Source: Pectinophora gossypiella (Eukaryota > Arthropoda > Insecta > Lepidoptera > Gelechiidae). Taken from it: a DNA stretch of 64,000 nt. Location of the stretch: the NCBI RefSeq assembly GCF_024362695.1, contig NC_065422.1:12399534-12463533 (forward strand). The letters run 5' to 3'. The notes beneath the pieces are model-generated. The model saw only the letters and a program-made list of their open reading frames with translations. It had not been told where the DNA came from and ran no database searches. Positions within the stretch are counted from its first letter, which is position 1. Every line of letters starts with the position of its first letter. Both the position numbers and the translations under genes were made by a program. Positions 31,690-42,479 of this stretch are shown here, in pieces.

Positions 31690-31862
31690 CACCGCGGAGA
31701 GCGCCCTGTCCAAAAGATTCCATTATGCTAGCACCACCACCAATGAGATCCTCTGGGCAAGGAAACATTCCGAGCGAGGATCGCCTCCCTTCACTCGCTT
31801 CCGACACCCTATCTCCTTAATGAAGGACCTAGCTTCGGAGCGTCACGGCCCCGCGGTTCATT
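31690..31862 (+). pseudogene. Open coding-like fragment ending in a stop
   Basis: The frame reads LKKITAESALSKRFHYASTT and later EILWARKHSER and LMKDLASERHGPAVH, then stop (60 codons after an upstream stop). It is G+C-richer than its flanks and sits between a MITE and a SINE. It could be the C terminus of a transposon protein or a terminal exon; I do not recognise it. Confidence 0.3.
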
Positions 31863-31873
31863 GAACACACACA

Positions 31874-32092
31874 CAGCCTCCGTGGTCTAGTGGTTAGAGC
31901 GTTGGGCTCACGATCTGGAGGTCCGGGTTAGTCGTTTGTTTGGTAAGGACATTGCAGGCTTGAATCACCTATTGTCCGAAAATGTAAGATGATTCCGTGC
32001 TTCGAAAGCGCTAAGCCGTTGGTCCCGGGCTACTAGCCCAAACACCTCCACCAACCCGCAGTGGAGCAGCGTGGTGGAGTATGCTCCATGAT
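31874..32092 (+). mobile_element. SINE-2, internally deleted
   Basis: The head 'gcctccgtggtctagtggtt' is followed directly after 'ggaggtccgggtt' by the 'gtttggtaaggacattgc' part. The B-box end and the region to 'gagactgtcc' are missing. The core and part of the tail remain. Confidence 0.85.
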
Positions 32093-32937
32093 AGTATTAA
32101 AAAACACAAAAAGGCCCGCAAGCTATAAATTTAGTACCTGGGCTATTATTTTATTCTGGGTGCCATGGTTAACTTATTCGCCAAAATTTTTTTTTATTAT
32201 TTATGCTATTGTTTGTTAGTATTTCTTACTATTATAACAATAATAATATTTAAATTACATTTTACAGGAATTTGCAGCGATGTTTACCAATTATTTTTCA
32301 CTTATTTTTATATTTATACTAGGGAGGGTGCAGAAAAACAACAACTGTGTTACTTTGTTACATTATGTTGTTTTATTATTGGGAACGTTCACATTAAATT
32401 CAAACCTTTTCTTTTTTAAATTAAGATAAAATATTTTTGACCTTATATTATTAAATCACGAAACATTTCAGTCTAATACATCTTTTTATGGTTAGATTTA
32501 CCACTTCGTTACCTAATTTTGATTTTATGAGATAAACTTTTGCAATAAAATGGAAAACAATAGCAGTTCAAGCATTTTATTTATGGAGGCCATTTATATA
32601 TTAAAAATTATCAAAAAAAGTCAAAAATTTCAAAACATACTTAGATAGTTTTAGTTCTAAGTCTGAAAATGTCTCCGTAAAAATGGGGGACAAAAAAGTA
32701 ACGCAGTAGTTTAGTAAGTAACATAATGGTAAACTTTCCGCATCTATGGTGTTTAACTTACTAAAAACAATTAAAAACAGAATACAATTAAATTGAAACC
32801 ATAATAAATTAAACAAAACTCTCTTAGAATAAAATAAAATCAAAACTTCTCAAAAAAACAATATTAAACATACATTAGTTTCTGTCTGAGTCAAATATAT
32901 TTAATGGGACATCAAATTCATTCAATTCGTTTTCAGC

Positions 32938-33003
32938 AAATGGAATTCTATAGTCTCTGCTTACCCCGGTGGGAAATAGGCATGAGTTTATGTATGTATG
33001 TAT
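32938..33003 (+). mobile_element. LINE 3' end with (TGTA)n tail
   Basis: 'ctctgcttaccccggtggga' and 'aggcatgagtttatgtatg' are the end of the 'AYPGGK' family. It meets the minus-strand RTE LINE tail to tail. Confidence 0.7.
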
Positions 33004-33014
33004 GTCATCATCGT

Positions 33015-34700
33015 CATCAGCCTTACGACGTCCACTGCTGGGCATAGACCTCCCCCAAGGATCTCCACGACGATCGGTCCTGCGCTGCCCGCATCCAGTG
33101 GCTTCCCGCGACCTTCACCAGATCGTCGGTCTACTTTGTAGCGGGCCTATACTGAGCGTCGTCCGACACGTGGTCGCCATTCTAGAACCTTTCCGTCCCA
33201 GCGGCCATCGGTTCTCCTCGCTATGTGTCCTGCCCACTGCCACTTCAGCTTTGCAATTCGCCGAGCTATGTCGGTGACTTTAGTTCTCCTGTAGATCTCC
33301 TCATTTCTGATTTGATCGAGCAGGGAAATACCGAGCATAGCTCTCTCCATTGCTCGCTGAGCGACACCGAGCCTCCTCACGAGATCCATAATAAGCGGCC
33401 ACGTCTCACTGCCGTAGGTCATCACTGGCAACACGCACTGGTCAAAGACTTTCCTCTTGAGACACTGAGGTATTTTGGACGAGAAGATATTCCGCAGCTT
33501 CCCGAACGCTGCCCATCCGAGTTGGATCCGACGAGAGATCTCTTTCTCGAAGTTGGACTTACCTAACTGGATTATTTATCCTAGGTAAATGTACTGGTCT
33601 ACAACTTCGAGTGTAACGTTTCCAACCTGAACTGGAGTGGGTGCGACATGGTCGTTGGACATAATTTTTGTCTTTGTCATGTTCGTGCTAAGACCCACTC
33701 GTTGGGATGCGTTACTGAGATGGTCGAGCATGGTGTTCAGGTCTTCCAGGGTCTCAGCCATTAGGACTATATCATCAGCAAATCAGTGCGTCAGGTACTC
33801 GCCGTTGATGTTGATGCCAAATCCTTTCCAGTCCAGAAGCTTAAAAATATCCTCCAATGCAGCAGTGAACAGTTTCGGAGAGATGCCATCTCCCTGTCTC
33901 ACTCCTCGCTGCAGTTGGATCGGATTAGAGCTCTGGTTCTGTTCTCGAACTGACATAGTGGCATTTTGGTAGAGGTCCCTTAGCAATTCGATGTACCTAT
34001 GGTCCACTTGGCACCTCTGAAGAGACTGCAACACCGCCCAGGTCTCGATCGAATCAAAGGCTTTCTCATAGTCCACAAACGCCAAGCAAAGTGGCAGATT
34101 ATACTCTTCGGTCTTCTGTATAACCTGCCGCAGTGTATGGATGTGGTCTATGGTGCTAAAGCCTTTTCGGAAACCCGTTCGTTCACTTCCCGTCTTAACG
34201 GCATTGATCACAGAGACATCATTGAATATGTGCTTTTTCGTAGACATGATAAAATCGATCTCGTTTTTATAATTTCCACTGGGACTTATCCAGGTCCATT
34301 TGCGGGTGCGGGCTTTCTGAAGAAGGAGTTCATCATATAGAGGTTCTCCTTTTCCATAAAGTCCGCCAGCATCCGGCCTCTGGTGTTCCGGACCCCAAAT
34401 CCAAATTGCCCTACTCTCAGCTCGTTACCACAACGCTTCTCCGACTGTGCATTAAAGTCCCCCATCACAATCGTGTAGTGGCTTTTATGGCTATGCATGG
34501 CTTTAGAAATCTCCTCATGCATAGTCTCCACTTCGTCATCATGGTGTCCCGAGGTCGGAGCGTATACCTGGATGACAGTCGGCGAATATCGAGATGATAT
34601 TCTGAGTATCAGGCACGCTACCCTGCTCGAAACACTACCGATGGTCAACACGTTGTTGACTAGGGACTTGTGGACAATAAACTCGACCTCTGTAACGAAA
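33015..34700 (-). pseudogene. RTE-type LINE: endonuclease and reverse transcriptase, truncated and broken
   Basis: Read on the minus strand. The apurinic-type endonuclease part has VEFIVHKSL, VIQVYAPTSGHHDDE, VMGDFNAQ and NTRGRMLADF (34700-34300), then WTWISPSGNYKNEIDFIMST in another frame. The reverse transcriptase part has GFRKGFSTIDHIHTL, LAFVDYEKAFDSIE (motif A), RGVRQGDGISPKLF (motif B), MTKTKIM and YIYLG. The C-terminal part has MTYGSETWPL, MERAMLGISLLDQIRNEEI and AKLKWQWAGHIARR. The 3' end is 'tgcccagcagtggacgtc' with GATGATGA. The 5' end is truncated inside the endonuclease. The first RT blocks are deleted: VKTGS joins directly to ERTGFRKGFS near 34190. Other frame breaks occur near 33775 and 33570. 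Confidence 0.92.
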
Positions 34701-35593
34701 TAATTATAAATTAAATTATTAAAACTATTAAATTTGTAAATATTGAGCAAAAACGTTGAGTATTTCCACTGCGTTACGATGGCTACAACTGGGTTACATT
34801 TCGCAGTAACACAGTGCATCGGTAACTCAGTTGTAGAAACCACGTGTATTCTAAAATAGCACTCATATGGTAATTCATTTTATAAAACAGATCGTGTACA
34901 ATAAATATTTGCTCCTTTTTTTAAAGATATAACGGAAAAGATTATTCAATATTCAAAAAACTCACTTATCACAGCGGTCACGCAGCGGTCTCCCAATTAA
35001 TACACGCACCTATCCCGCCGGCGTCCTCGCGACTGACTCGGCGAATTTCCAAGCCACGCACTCCCCCCGCGCCCCAATAATATTTGATTATATGTTATAC
35101 GACTTTTGGCGCAAATGCATACAAAATTCTAATTTTAAGACTCAGTTTCGTATGGTAACACAGTGTTCGTAATTTTTTGGTTTGCCGCGGGGACAGAATA
35201 AATATTTTGGAATAATTAAAAACTGATAAAGGAAAATAATATTTAGTATTGTTAAAGTAAAGATTAAATTACGTGTTATTACCGCAAATATTACATTTTA
35301 ATAGCGTCTTGAAGAATTTTTAAGTAATGTGTGTTTATATGGAGTAAATATATGAGAGGGACAGTGGAATTTTGTAGGGAAACAACTGCGTTACTCAAAA
35401 GTACAACTTAGTTACCGTGTTTTTGGTTAAATTCAAATAATTTTGATAAAAACGTGGAACATAAAAGTACGAGTATAACATCAGAATTATAGCAATAGTG
35501 TAATTATTGAAAAAATAAATGTTTGCTTTATAAAAATCGTGTTTGAACGTGAGAGACAGGTCATGGGACCCAAAATAAAATAATAGCCCACCT

Positions 35594-36340
35594 ACTGTTT
35601 ATGTCCTATTGATCTAACGAACTAACCACTGTGCAATGTATTGATTGCGTAAACATCTGAAAGCCCGAAATATTCAGTTCTATATCTGTGTTACCATTAG
35701 TAAATAAATATATTTTCTTACAGTTAGGTTAGACCCTCCTACACCGAAACGAAATAAAAACGTAACTTACAGTAACTTATAAGAAAATCCCTTTCACACC
35801 TTCGGTAAAAGGAAAAACAGCCGCACATCCCTTAAGGAAAAATAAATCCTAATTCAGCCCACATTACTATACACGAACCTTTTAAAACCTTACATGAGTT
35901 TCCAATCAATATTCAAAAGCCACGCTTAAGATTACAAAAGTAAAAAAGATAAAAACACTGGCACGATAAAAAACCTTTGTTTAAAAAGTATAAACGTCAA
36001 AATTCACACAGTATTCTTTATTCTTTTTTCACTGACACAAAGCGGTATTTATTTTTTTAATTTCGCGGGCTGTGGCACGTGTTGCGCGGACGACTGCCAG
36101 TCGCAGACTGAAAAGGGGGAGTTAGAATAGGGGGGGCATAGACACGCGGGTTTTACTTTTTTATATTAGCTACATAAGGTAGGAGCCTAATGTATTCTGG
36201 CCAGGTCTACCCTTATTAGCTAAGGTCGCAATTAGTGTAGGTACTATAATTCTGACTTTTAGTTTATAGCTAGCTCATTTAAGTGAATGTTTGTATCAGT
36301 GCTTAATTAGTAGAGTTGTAAACGTTAAAGAACACAACCT
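35594..36340. other. Unassigned, with a GC-rich patch
   Basis: A patch at 36064-36125 is preceded, on the minus strand, by an acceptor-like 'aactcccccttttcag'. No frame long enough to call follows. One more CTGTGTTAC motif lies at 35686. Confidence 0.35.
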
Positions 36341-36711
36341 TACGGGGTGGGCAGAGGCACATCCATACAATTCGCAGCCTCTAGTAATTGTGCCGAGATC
36401 AGTGATGTGCCGTTCCCAGGAATTTTCCCATTTCGGGAATGTTCTTGGCAGTCAAATGGCGCGAAATTCATGTAAAAAGAGCTTTGTTACCTAGCCTTTA
36501 GGCAGATAAGATCAGTGTACAAGAAAGAACAATTTGAAACAGAAAAGCAGCCAGTGTCCTTACTATTAAGGAGTTTTTACACCATTCCATCACTGCCCAA
36601 AACAGAGATGATGTACCGCATGGTGACAGGAAATCTCCTATCGCGAATAAGCTAATCAGCTTATCGCCCATTTTGAAAGGATATTCGGGACAATAGATAA
36701 ATATATACATA
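36341..36711. repeat. Unclassified interspersed sequence
   Basis: 'gccgttcccaggaattttc' with 'cgggaatgttcttggcag' gives a small inverted structure (about 36409-36450). The frames at 36291-36494 and 36498-36809 are not supported as genes. Confidence 0.3.
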
Positions 36712-36908
36712 CAAAAAGTCACGCCTATTCCCCACCGGGGTAAGCAGCGACTGTAGAATTCCATTTGCTTCGATCCTGACACACTTCTCCTGCTTTCATA
36801 CACGCACACCGGTTCAGAGTAGATCGTACTAAACCTTTTCTAAGCACATCTCCAATTTGGTCAATGTAAGTCCTTCTAGGTCTTCCGCTGCCAGCCCTAC
36901 CATCAACT
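36712..36908 (-). pseudogene. LINE ORF C terminus, 'AYPGGK' family, best copy
   Basis: The minus frame reads LVDGRAGSGRPRRTYIDQIG, then VRSTLNRCACMKAGEVCQDR, then KWNSTVAAYPGGE and stop. The GSGRPRRTYIDQI motif is typical of the C-terminal tail of insect LINE proteins. It defines the family found as fragments at 5548, 20441, 28652, 32938 and 53810. Confidence 0.75.
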
Positions 36909-37555
36909 AAAGATAAATAGATAAATATATGGTCGTCATAAAGTGGAAACCACGCCTTTTAGGGTGTGATTTCTCTCAACAAAACCTCGATTTCTTCCAA
37001 TTAATTTCAATAGGCTAGTTTTCAACATGTCAAACCAGTTACTTTACCGACCGAGCTAGAATCGGGGTGCGGCGCGCGCGATAGATAGGTACTAAGACAG
37101 ACTACACAATACACATTCATGGAATTCGTATTTGTTTATATTATTACATTTGTTTACTAGTTTTACCTATATTAATAACTTTCTTTTTTATTCTAACCTT
37201 AAGTATTTACGTATACATCTTTGCGATAATATTTGTCTATGTACACTCTAATTCTATTAAAATAATTTGGTATATATTATAATGTATATTTTTGAATTGA
37301 ATTTGAATATACACACCATTAACACATGTTTATGGAATACGATGTTCGTGCGTCACCAAAAGGGTCCACATAATACCAGCGTCGTGGTTCACGCCGCGAC
37401 TTGTGCTGAGTGAGGCCCTTTTATCTCAGGACGTCCACCACCACCTTATGGTCATTTCGACAAACATCCGTCTTGCTTTTTTGTAATTGTTTTAGTGGAA
37501 ATTTGATATGATGTTGTTGACTTTTTTTTGTGTGTGGCGTCCTTTTATAATAAAC
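36909..37555. other. Spacer with MITE-E and LINE-tail scraps
   Basis: 36945-37000 holds 'agggtgtgatttctctcaac' near a MITE-E-like pattern. 37288-37312 resembles a LINE terminal 'ttgaattgaatttga'. No gene was seen. Confidence 0.35.
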
Positions 37556-37556
37556 T

Positions 37557-37586
37557 TTTTCTATTCTATTCTATTCTATTCTATTT
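37557..37586 (+). repeat. (TTCTA)n microsatellite
   Basis: Several TTCTA units in a row directly abut a MITE-B end. Shorter (AATAG)n runs occur at 49000 and 53617. Confidence 0.85.
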
Positions 37587-37587
37587 A

Positions 37588-38090
37588 CTTTTTTACTAAA
37601 CGTCAAAACACCAAATTATTACGTAATTTGTATGAAAAAGCACACTGTGACGTCATAGAAAATCGTAATAAAATGTCGGATTTATTGCTACGTTTTTCTT
37701 GATTAAAATTCGTAAATAATTTAAATATTAAAAAGATAATGATTTTCGTTCGTTTTAGATCTGTCTTTATTTAGTAATCAGAATTTCATAATTTATCTTG
37801 TACCTAGTAGACGATCCGATAGTAGTTTCCTAGGTCAAAGATAAATTATGAAATTCTGATTAAGTACTTACTAAATAAAGACAGAAATCTAAAGGCGACA
37901 AAAAGCGTCTTCCTTTTTTTTCTATTTAACTTATTTATGGATTTTAATAATGAAAAATGTAATAAATAAGTGCGACAATTTGACAAGTTTTTCTATGACG
38001 TCACAGGTTGCTTTTTCATAATAATTTCTTGTTTTGACGATTAGGAAAAAGTAACTGATTTGACTAGTTAGAAACTAGCCTATTGAGACC
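37588..38090. mobile_element. Two MITE-B copies head to head
   Basis: 37588-37812 is a minus-strand copy and 37830-38089 a plus-strand copy. Only about 17 bp separate their 'aggtac'/'agtagtttcctaggtc' ends. Both contain 'acgtcat' or 'gacgtcac' and 'gtctttatttagtaatcag' or its complement. Confidence 0.85.
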
Positions 38091-38480
38091 ACATTTTTTA
38101 TCTGATTATACTTAAAGCATCCAAAGTGTATTTCTCTGTACCAAGTTAACAAAAAAGAAGAATAAGTAAGTACGTACGGAATTTCATTCGCAATGATACC
38201 TACCTACTCAGACAAGAAAACTTTTGAAGGACAAACGTCTGACATTCAAAGTAATGATAATAACAAGCAATAACAAGACTTCATGGACGATTGAGTACCA
38301 ACATAACAGAAGAATAACATAGCATCACGCCTATGTCTCCGAAAGGGTAGGCAGAGGTGTATGGTATTTACACCCACTCCTCGCCAGCAATATTCAAGTC
38401 ACATGTAATGTGTGTGTGTGTGTCACGTGTTATGAGTTGTGGAGAATAGTATGAAAATAAAGATTTTGAATTGAATTGAA
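38091..38480. other. Spacer with LINE-tail scraps
   Basis: 'tcacgcctatgtctccgaaa' and 'gggtaggcagaggtgta' (about 38325-38365) and a terminal 'ttttgaattgaattgaattg' (38462) look like LINE ends. A (GT)n run lies at about 38410. Confidence 0.45.
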
Positions 38481-38800
38481 TTGGATAGGGCATCCATAAA
38501 GGCGGCCGATCAGCTCGCGACAACAAACGCTTCAAAACCCCGATACCGACCCCGCCGGCGCGTGGTCGACGATTTCCCTCATTCAGCGCTTATCGCTATC
38601 GACGCACTAGGGTCGATTACTTCTTTCAAATATTTTCCTCTCAGACAACGCCCTGAGCCGAGGTTCGCGCCCAACTGGGCGCCCTCAGGCCTGTTGTCTT
38701 AAATTTTGTACCGGGTGAGAGCCCTCAGCGCTCCTCATTTGTCCGGCCAAGTAGTTAATGCCATATGTGGCAAATCTACAATAAGTAACGTCAAAAAATA
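38481..38800 (+). pseudogene. Jockey-type LINE C-terminal/3' end
   Basis: The frame shows KAADQLATTNASKPRYRPRR and DDFPHSALIAIDALGS, followed by the 3' UTR 'accgggtgagagccctcagc'. It aligns with 2000-2335 of the first LINE. It is 5'-truncated. Confidence 0.85.
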
Positions 38801-38938
38801 TAATAGGGGTGAGGTTAAAGGTGCAGGGGCCCTCGCTCAGCAACAACAGATGGCGCAAGTGTAGAGGTGATCGAAATTGTTATTTTTGTCATAGATAAAC
38901 TCAACTAAATGATCTCTACACACACAGTCACACATACA

Positions 38939-39517
38939 GAGGAGCTCGGTGACGCAGCGGTGAACGCGCTCGGTCTGCATTTGTTGAAGTTAAGCAACTT
39001 TCGCAAAGGCCGGTCATAGGATGGGTGACGGTGAAGGCACGTTAAGCCGTTGGTCCCGGCTGCATTAGCAGTAATAACCATCAATCCGCACTGGGCCCGC
39101 GTGATGAAGTAGTTAAACAAAAACTTTACAAAAAATGTTATTATAAAGTTAGTGATTATTTAGAAGATATGAACGCATGGGATTAACTGTCTGAGAACTG
39201 ATATTAGGCGGCTAAATTACTCAATTGTATAAAAATATTCTATGTTTTTTTTTTAAAGAACGTGTAGGGCGCTGTGCCGAGGTTTTTCTTGCAGCTTCTT
39301 TTCCCCGGCTATACAGGTTGTGAGAAGCTGCAGTAGTTTTAAGCGGATGAGACGTTCGTTATGTAAATATTGACGATTCACAGTGTAACTATGTTACCTA
39401 CTGAATAAAGATATTTTTGAATTTGAATTTGATGGTTTAAGGCTCGACCTCCCTATCTATCCATAGGGAAGGCCCGTGCCCCAGCAGTGGGGTCGTTAAT
39501 GGGCTAATGATGATGTA
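38939..39517 (+). mobile_element. 5S-SINE split by a LINE-tail insertion
   Basis: The 5S-SINE occupies 38939-39114 (tRNA-like start, 'gttgaagttaagcaac', 'gatgggtgac', core; the A-run to 'gctcctc' segment is deleted) and 39426-39517 (tail). The LINE-tail 39115-39425 ('ggcgctgtgccgaggttttt' to 'tttgaatttgaattt') lies between, with TGATG at both joints. Confidence 0.9.
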
Positions 39518-40336
39518 ATGAGCTCTACACCTTTTTGCCACTACTTGAATGTCTCGAGAACCTACAAACAATAAAAAATATTATAAATCCTTCCTATTTT
39601 CTTCAGGTTCACTCTGGATCTGGCTACACTTACGGCACCTGTTGTCACCGAGCTAAGGTCCCCCTTAATGAGTCTGTTATAAAACATCTCGTATAAAGCA
39701 TAACAAAAGGACACGTAGCACGAAGGTTCTAGATTGTTCTTTGTCTAAAGGCGGATCTAGATAGAAACGTTTATAAACTGGCCCTATCCTTTGTGACAAA
39801 GGATTCTTATATAAAGGGCAGAAGGAGACCTTATCAATAATGCGGGATCGAACATACCACTATAAAGTCACGGTGATTATTACAATATGTAAGTAAGTAA
39901 TTTGTCTCAGATTCTCGTTGATTTGTTATTACTACAATCTTACTGATAATAACTTCATTTACATTATGATGTGATTGTAACTTAATAACAAAAAAAAGTT
40001 AAGTTTATTTTTTTACTGACACGGTTGGCTCAACCATTACGGTTCGACGTCGGTCTACCAGAGAGCTAGACTACCCCAATCAGGATAGATTAGTGTTAAG
40101 TCTTCTTCTTTTTTTTGACGTGTATTTGCAAATGCAAAGTTATTCCAGTAAAAAGACTAACTTTATTTGTCTTGCTACCTAAGGTACCTATTCTATTCTA
40201 ATAAGTTGTCTTTTTGTTTTCATTCAATAATAATATATTCTTGTTTGTTCATATTTTTTTACATAAACCTAGTGAATGTACGTTCTGAAAGCAATACCTT
40301 CAATTTGTACTCTAACCACCTTACATGTACGTAGGT
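39518..40336. other. Unassigned spacer
   Basis: A strong acceptor-like 'ccttcctattttcttcag' ends at about 39607 on the plus strand, followed by 24 open codons (FTLDLATLTAPVVTELRSPL...). This was not enough to call an exon. Confidence 0.35.
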
Positions 40337-40640
40337 TTCAAATTCAAAATTCAAATTCAAAAATATCTTTATTCAGTTTTTTATTTATATCTTTACACTT
40401 TGAATCGTCAATTTTTACATAACGAACGTCTCATCCGCGTAAAACTACTGCAGCTTCTCACAACCTGTATAGCCGGGGAAAAGAAGCAGCAAGAAAAACC
40501 TCGGCACAGGGCCCTAGACGTTCTTTAAAAAAAAAAAAAAAAAAAAACATAAAATATTGGTATACAATTCAGTAATTTAGCTGCCTACTATCAGTTCTCA
40601 AACAGTTAATCCCATGCATTCATGAACGTGGGTTTTTTAA
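40337..40640 (-). mobile_element. LINE-tail
   Basis: The minus strand matches 6515-6834: 'aacgtctagggccctgtgcc', 'tataacctgtatagccgggg'-type complement and a (T)n stretch. A-run at 40527-40548. Confidence 0.8.
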
Positions 40641-40980
40641 GTATTTGATAGCCTTTATCAACAATTATCATACAATTCGACTGAACTTTGCTTGGCTGTC
40701 AAATACTTAAAGCCACGTTCATCCTGGTTTATTTTTTATTTCCTCACAACCCACACGATTGAAGAAGAAGATAATATATAGTCTCGGGCCCCAAACATCT
40801 GAATTCAAAATCAAAATAGTTTATTTGCTTTAAATAGTACATCATATATAACCTCGTTATTGGGACTTCCTAGTAAGCCTCATGTAAAGACCTGTGTCAG
40901 GAATCCCCGCTCTTCCTAACCGGTATTACAACTTTGATAGTACATATATCTATTTTTTTTTAACAATAATAATCAACGTT
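40641..40980. other. Spacer with a minus-strand LINE end
   Basis: 40803-40950 ('aattcaaaatcaaaatagtt', 'gtgtcaggaatccccgctct') looks like the 3' end of another LINE in reverse. It is a single copy here. Confidence 0.4.
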
Positions 40981-40996
40981 TAAATAAAAGTTAAAG

Positions 40997-41175
40997 AGAA
41001 ATACTTGTGAGATAAGATGTGTGTGTGTGTGTTTGTGTGTTGTGTGTGTGTTAGCCCTACGATGCGACAGCGTCTTGGGATCGAAAGCTGCTATTGTTAT
41101 AGCAGCTTCCACTAACACCTACACGTGTGTTTGTGTATGTGAGTGTGTGTATGCGTGTGTGTGTGTATATTTGTG
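40997..41175 (+). repeat. TG-rich microsatellite region
   Basis: Interrupted (TG)n runs at about 41017-41051 and 41122-41166 surround a short unique block. The cysteine/valine-rich frame at 41021-41218 is an artefact of the repeat. Confidence 0.85.
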
Positions 41176-41324
41176 TTATTATGTAGTGTATTTCAGCAGC
41201 GCTTCCGTGTTCTCATAGGTTAAGTTTTTGATCCATTCTACAATGTTGAATTCGACTTGAGTTTGAATTTGAGCCCGGTTAATGGCAACAGCCTCACGGC
41301 CTATTCCATGGGACTTGAATATAG

Positions 41325-41640
41325 CTGACGAGTTTTGCCGCAGATGGCATTAACTACATTACTTGGCCAGACAAATGGGGGGCGCTGAAGGCATTCACCC
41401 GGTATAACGTTTAAGACAACAGGCCTGAGGGTGCCGAGTTGGGCGCGAACCTTGGGTCAGGGCGTCATCTGAGAGGAAAAAATATTTGAAAGAATTAATC
41501 GACGAATGAGGGAAATCGTCGACCACGCCGGCGGGGTCGGTATCGGGGTCCTGAAGTGTTTGGTGTCGCGAGCTGATTGGCTGCCTCTATGGCTAGAGTA
41601 ATCGGGTCATCGGGATCGTATATTACGTCATTCTAAGCGG
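41325..41640 (-). pseudogene. Jockey-type LINE C-terminal/3' end, reverse
   Basis: The complement matches 38481-38800 and 1990-2335 ('ggggggcgctgaaggcattc', 'ctgattggctgcctctatgg'). Confidence 0.85.
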
Positions 41641-42479
41641 AATGAATTCGGAAGCCGCAACTACTAGGGGATTTGGGTGGTGCGGAGCAGAATCGAAAAA
41701 ACGTTTTGAAGCGAATTTGAACCATTGGGCAATGGTTTGTGTATTTAAACTGTACACCTCTGCCTACCCCATCGGGGTTACAGACGTGGTGCAATGTTGT
41801 GCCATAAAATATATAGTATCAGGCGCCGGCCTCATCCTCTCTTGGTCTTACTTTAGTCTTACGCGGTCCTTAAGGTGTAAAGGGGAGACCACGCGTACTG
41901 CGTCTCCCTCGCACTTACGCGATAGGCGGTAAGAATGAGACTTTTGTCAGTGTCCAGGGTGTGCTTGAAGTGTCTACTGATCCAAGATGATGCAAGCACT
42001 TGTATTGGGTAAGTGCTACGCTCTGCTGCGTTTAGACGCCCTAAATACCGTGCGTGCGTGTTTAGACGTCTCGCTTCACTTGCCACCTCGCTACTGCGTA
42101 CTTGTAGGGCGCTAAACTGGGCTAGAGTGCAAGTTTTGGTTCAAATTTTGCGTGTTATTCAGTGGCGTGGAACTGTGGACGAGGACCCCTTCTTTACTGG
42201 AAGGCCTTTACTGGCTTAGCCACTCAGCAGTGGGACACGATAGGCAAACAAAATCAGTGGTGAGGTGTTGTCAAATTATTTGCTTCTTGCTTGTAATAGA
42301 ACCTTTGGTTTTGGTTTCATACAAGACCATTACCCGGCCCCAGGGGGGAAAGAGTCGCCTTCTCTACCCTCCAATGGGGCAATTCCTGTTCGGCGCGTTC
42401 TTGCCGCGGAGGTGGGCGCCTCTTACTTCAGTAGGCCAGTGAGATAGTGGCTGAGTTCGTATAGGGACCCAGACCTATG
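41641..42479. other. GC-richer unassigned region, probably old transposon sequence
   Basis: It contains a LINE-tail-like 'tctgcctaccccatcggggt' (41757), an RTE-like 'actcagcagtgggacac' (about 42222), and a GC-rich block at 42330-42440. Several frames (41642, 42013, 42152, 42265) overlap each other and none has a family motif. Confidence 0.35.

Larger units (their letters stand above)
32141..35589. mobile_element. 3.45-kb inverted-repeat DNA element carrying a nested LINE
   Basis: The ends are inverted repeats of about 28 bp beginning GGGCTATTATTTTATT (32141-32168 and 35562-35589, two or three mismatches). ACCT lies immediately outside both ends (32137-32140 and 35590-35593) as a candidate 4-bp target duplication. 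The interior is AT-rich with no transposase seen. The motif CTGYGTTAC or its complement recurs (32345, 34769, 34789, 34806, 34822, 35155, 35386), some copies with one mismatch. The RTE LINE at 33015-34700 is inside. I cannot assign the superfamily. Confidence 0.65.

Noticed and set aside
34286..34843. 185-codon minus-strand frame taken as one protein
   Set aside because: Only the part below about 34700 is LINE endonuclease. The N-terminal 48 residues come from flanking AT-rich DNA, so the start is artificial.
39608..39680. Plus-strand exon after a strong acceptor-like tract
   Set aside because: Only 24 open codons, no donor with matching phase, and no recognisable protein. Kept only as a note.
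41021..41218. Cysteine/valine-rich short protein
   Set aside because: Produced by translating the (TG)n microsatellite.
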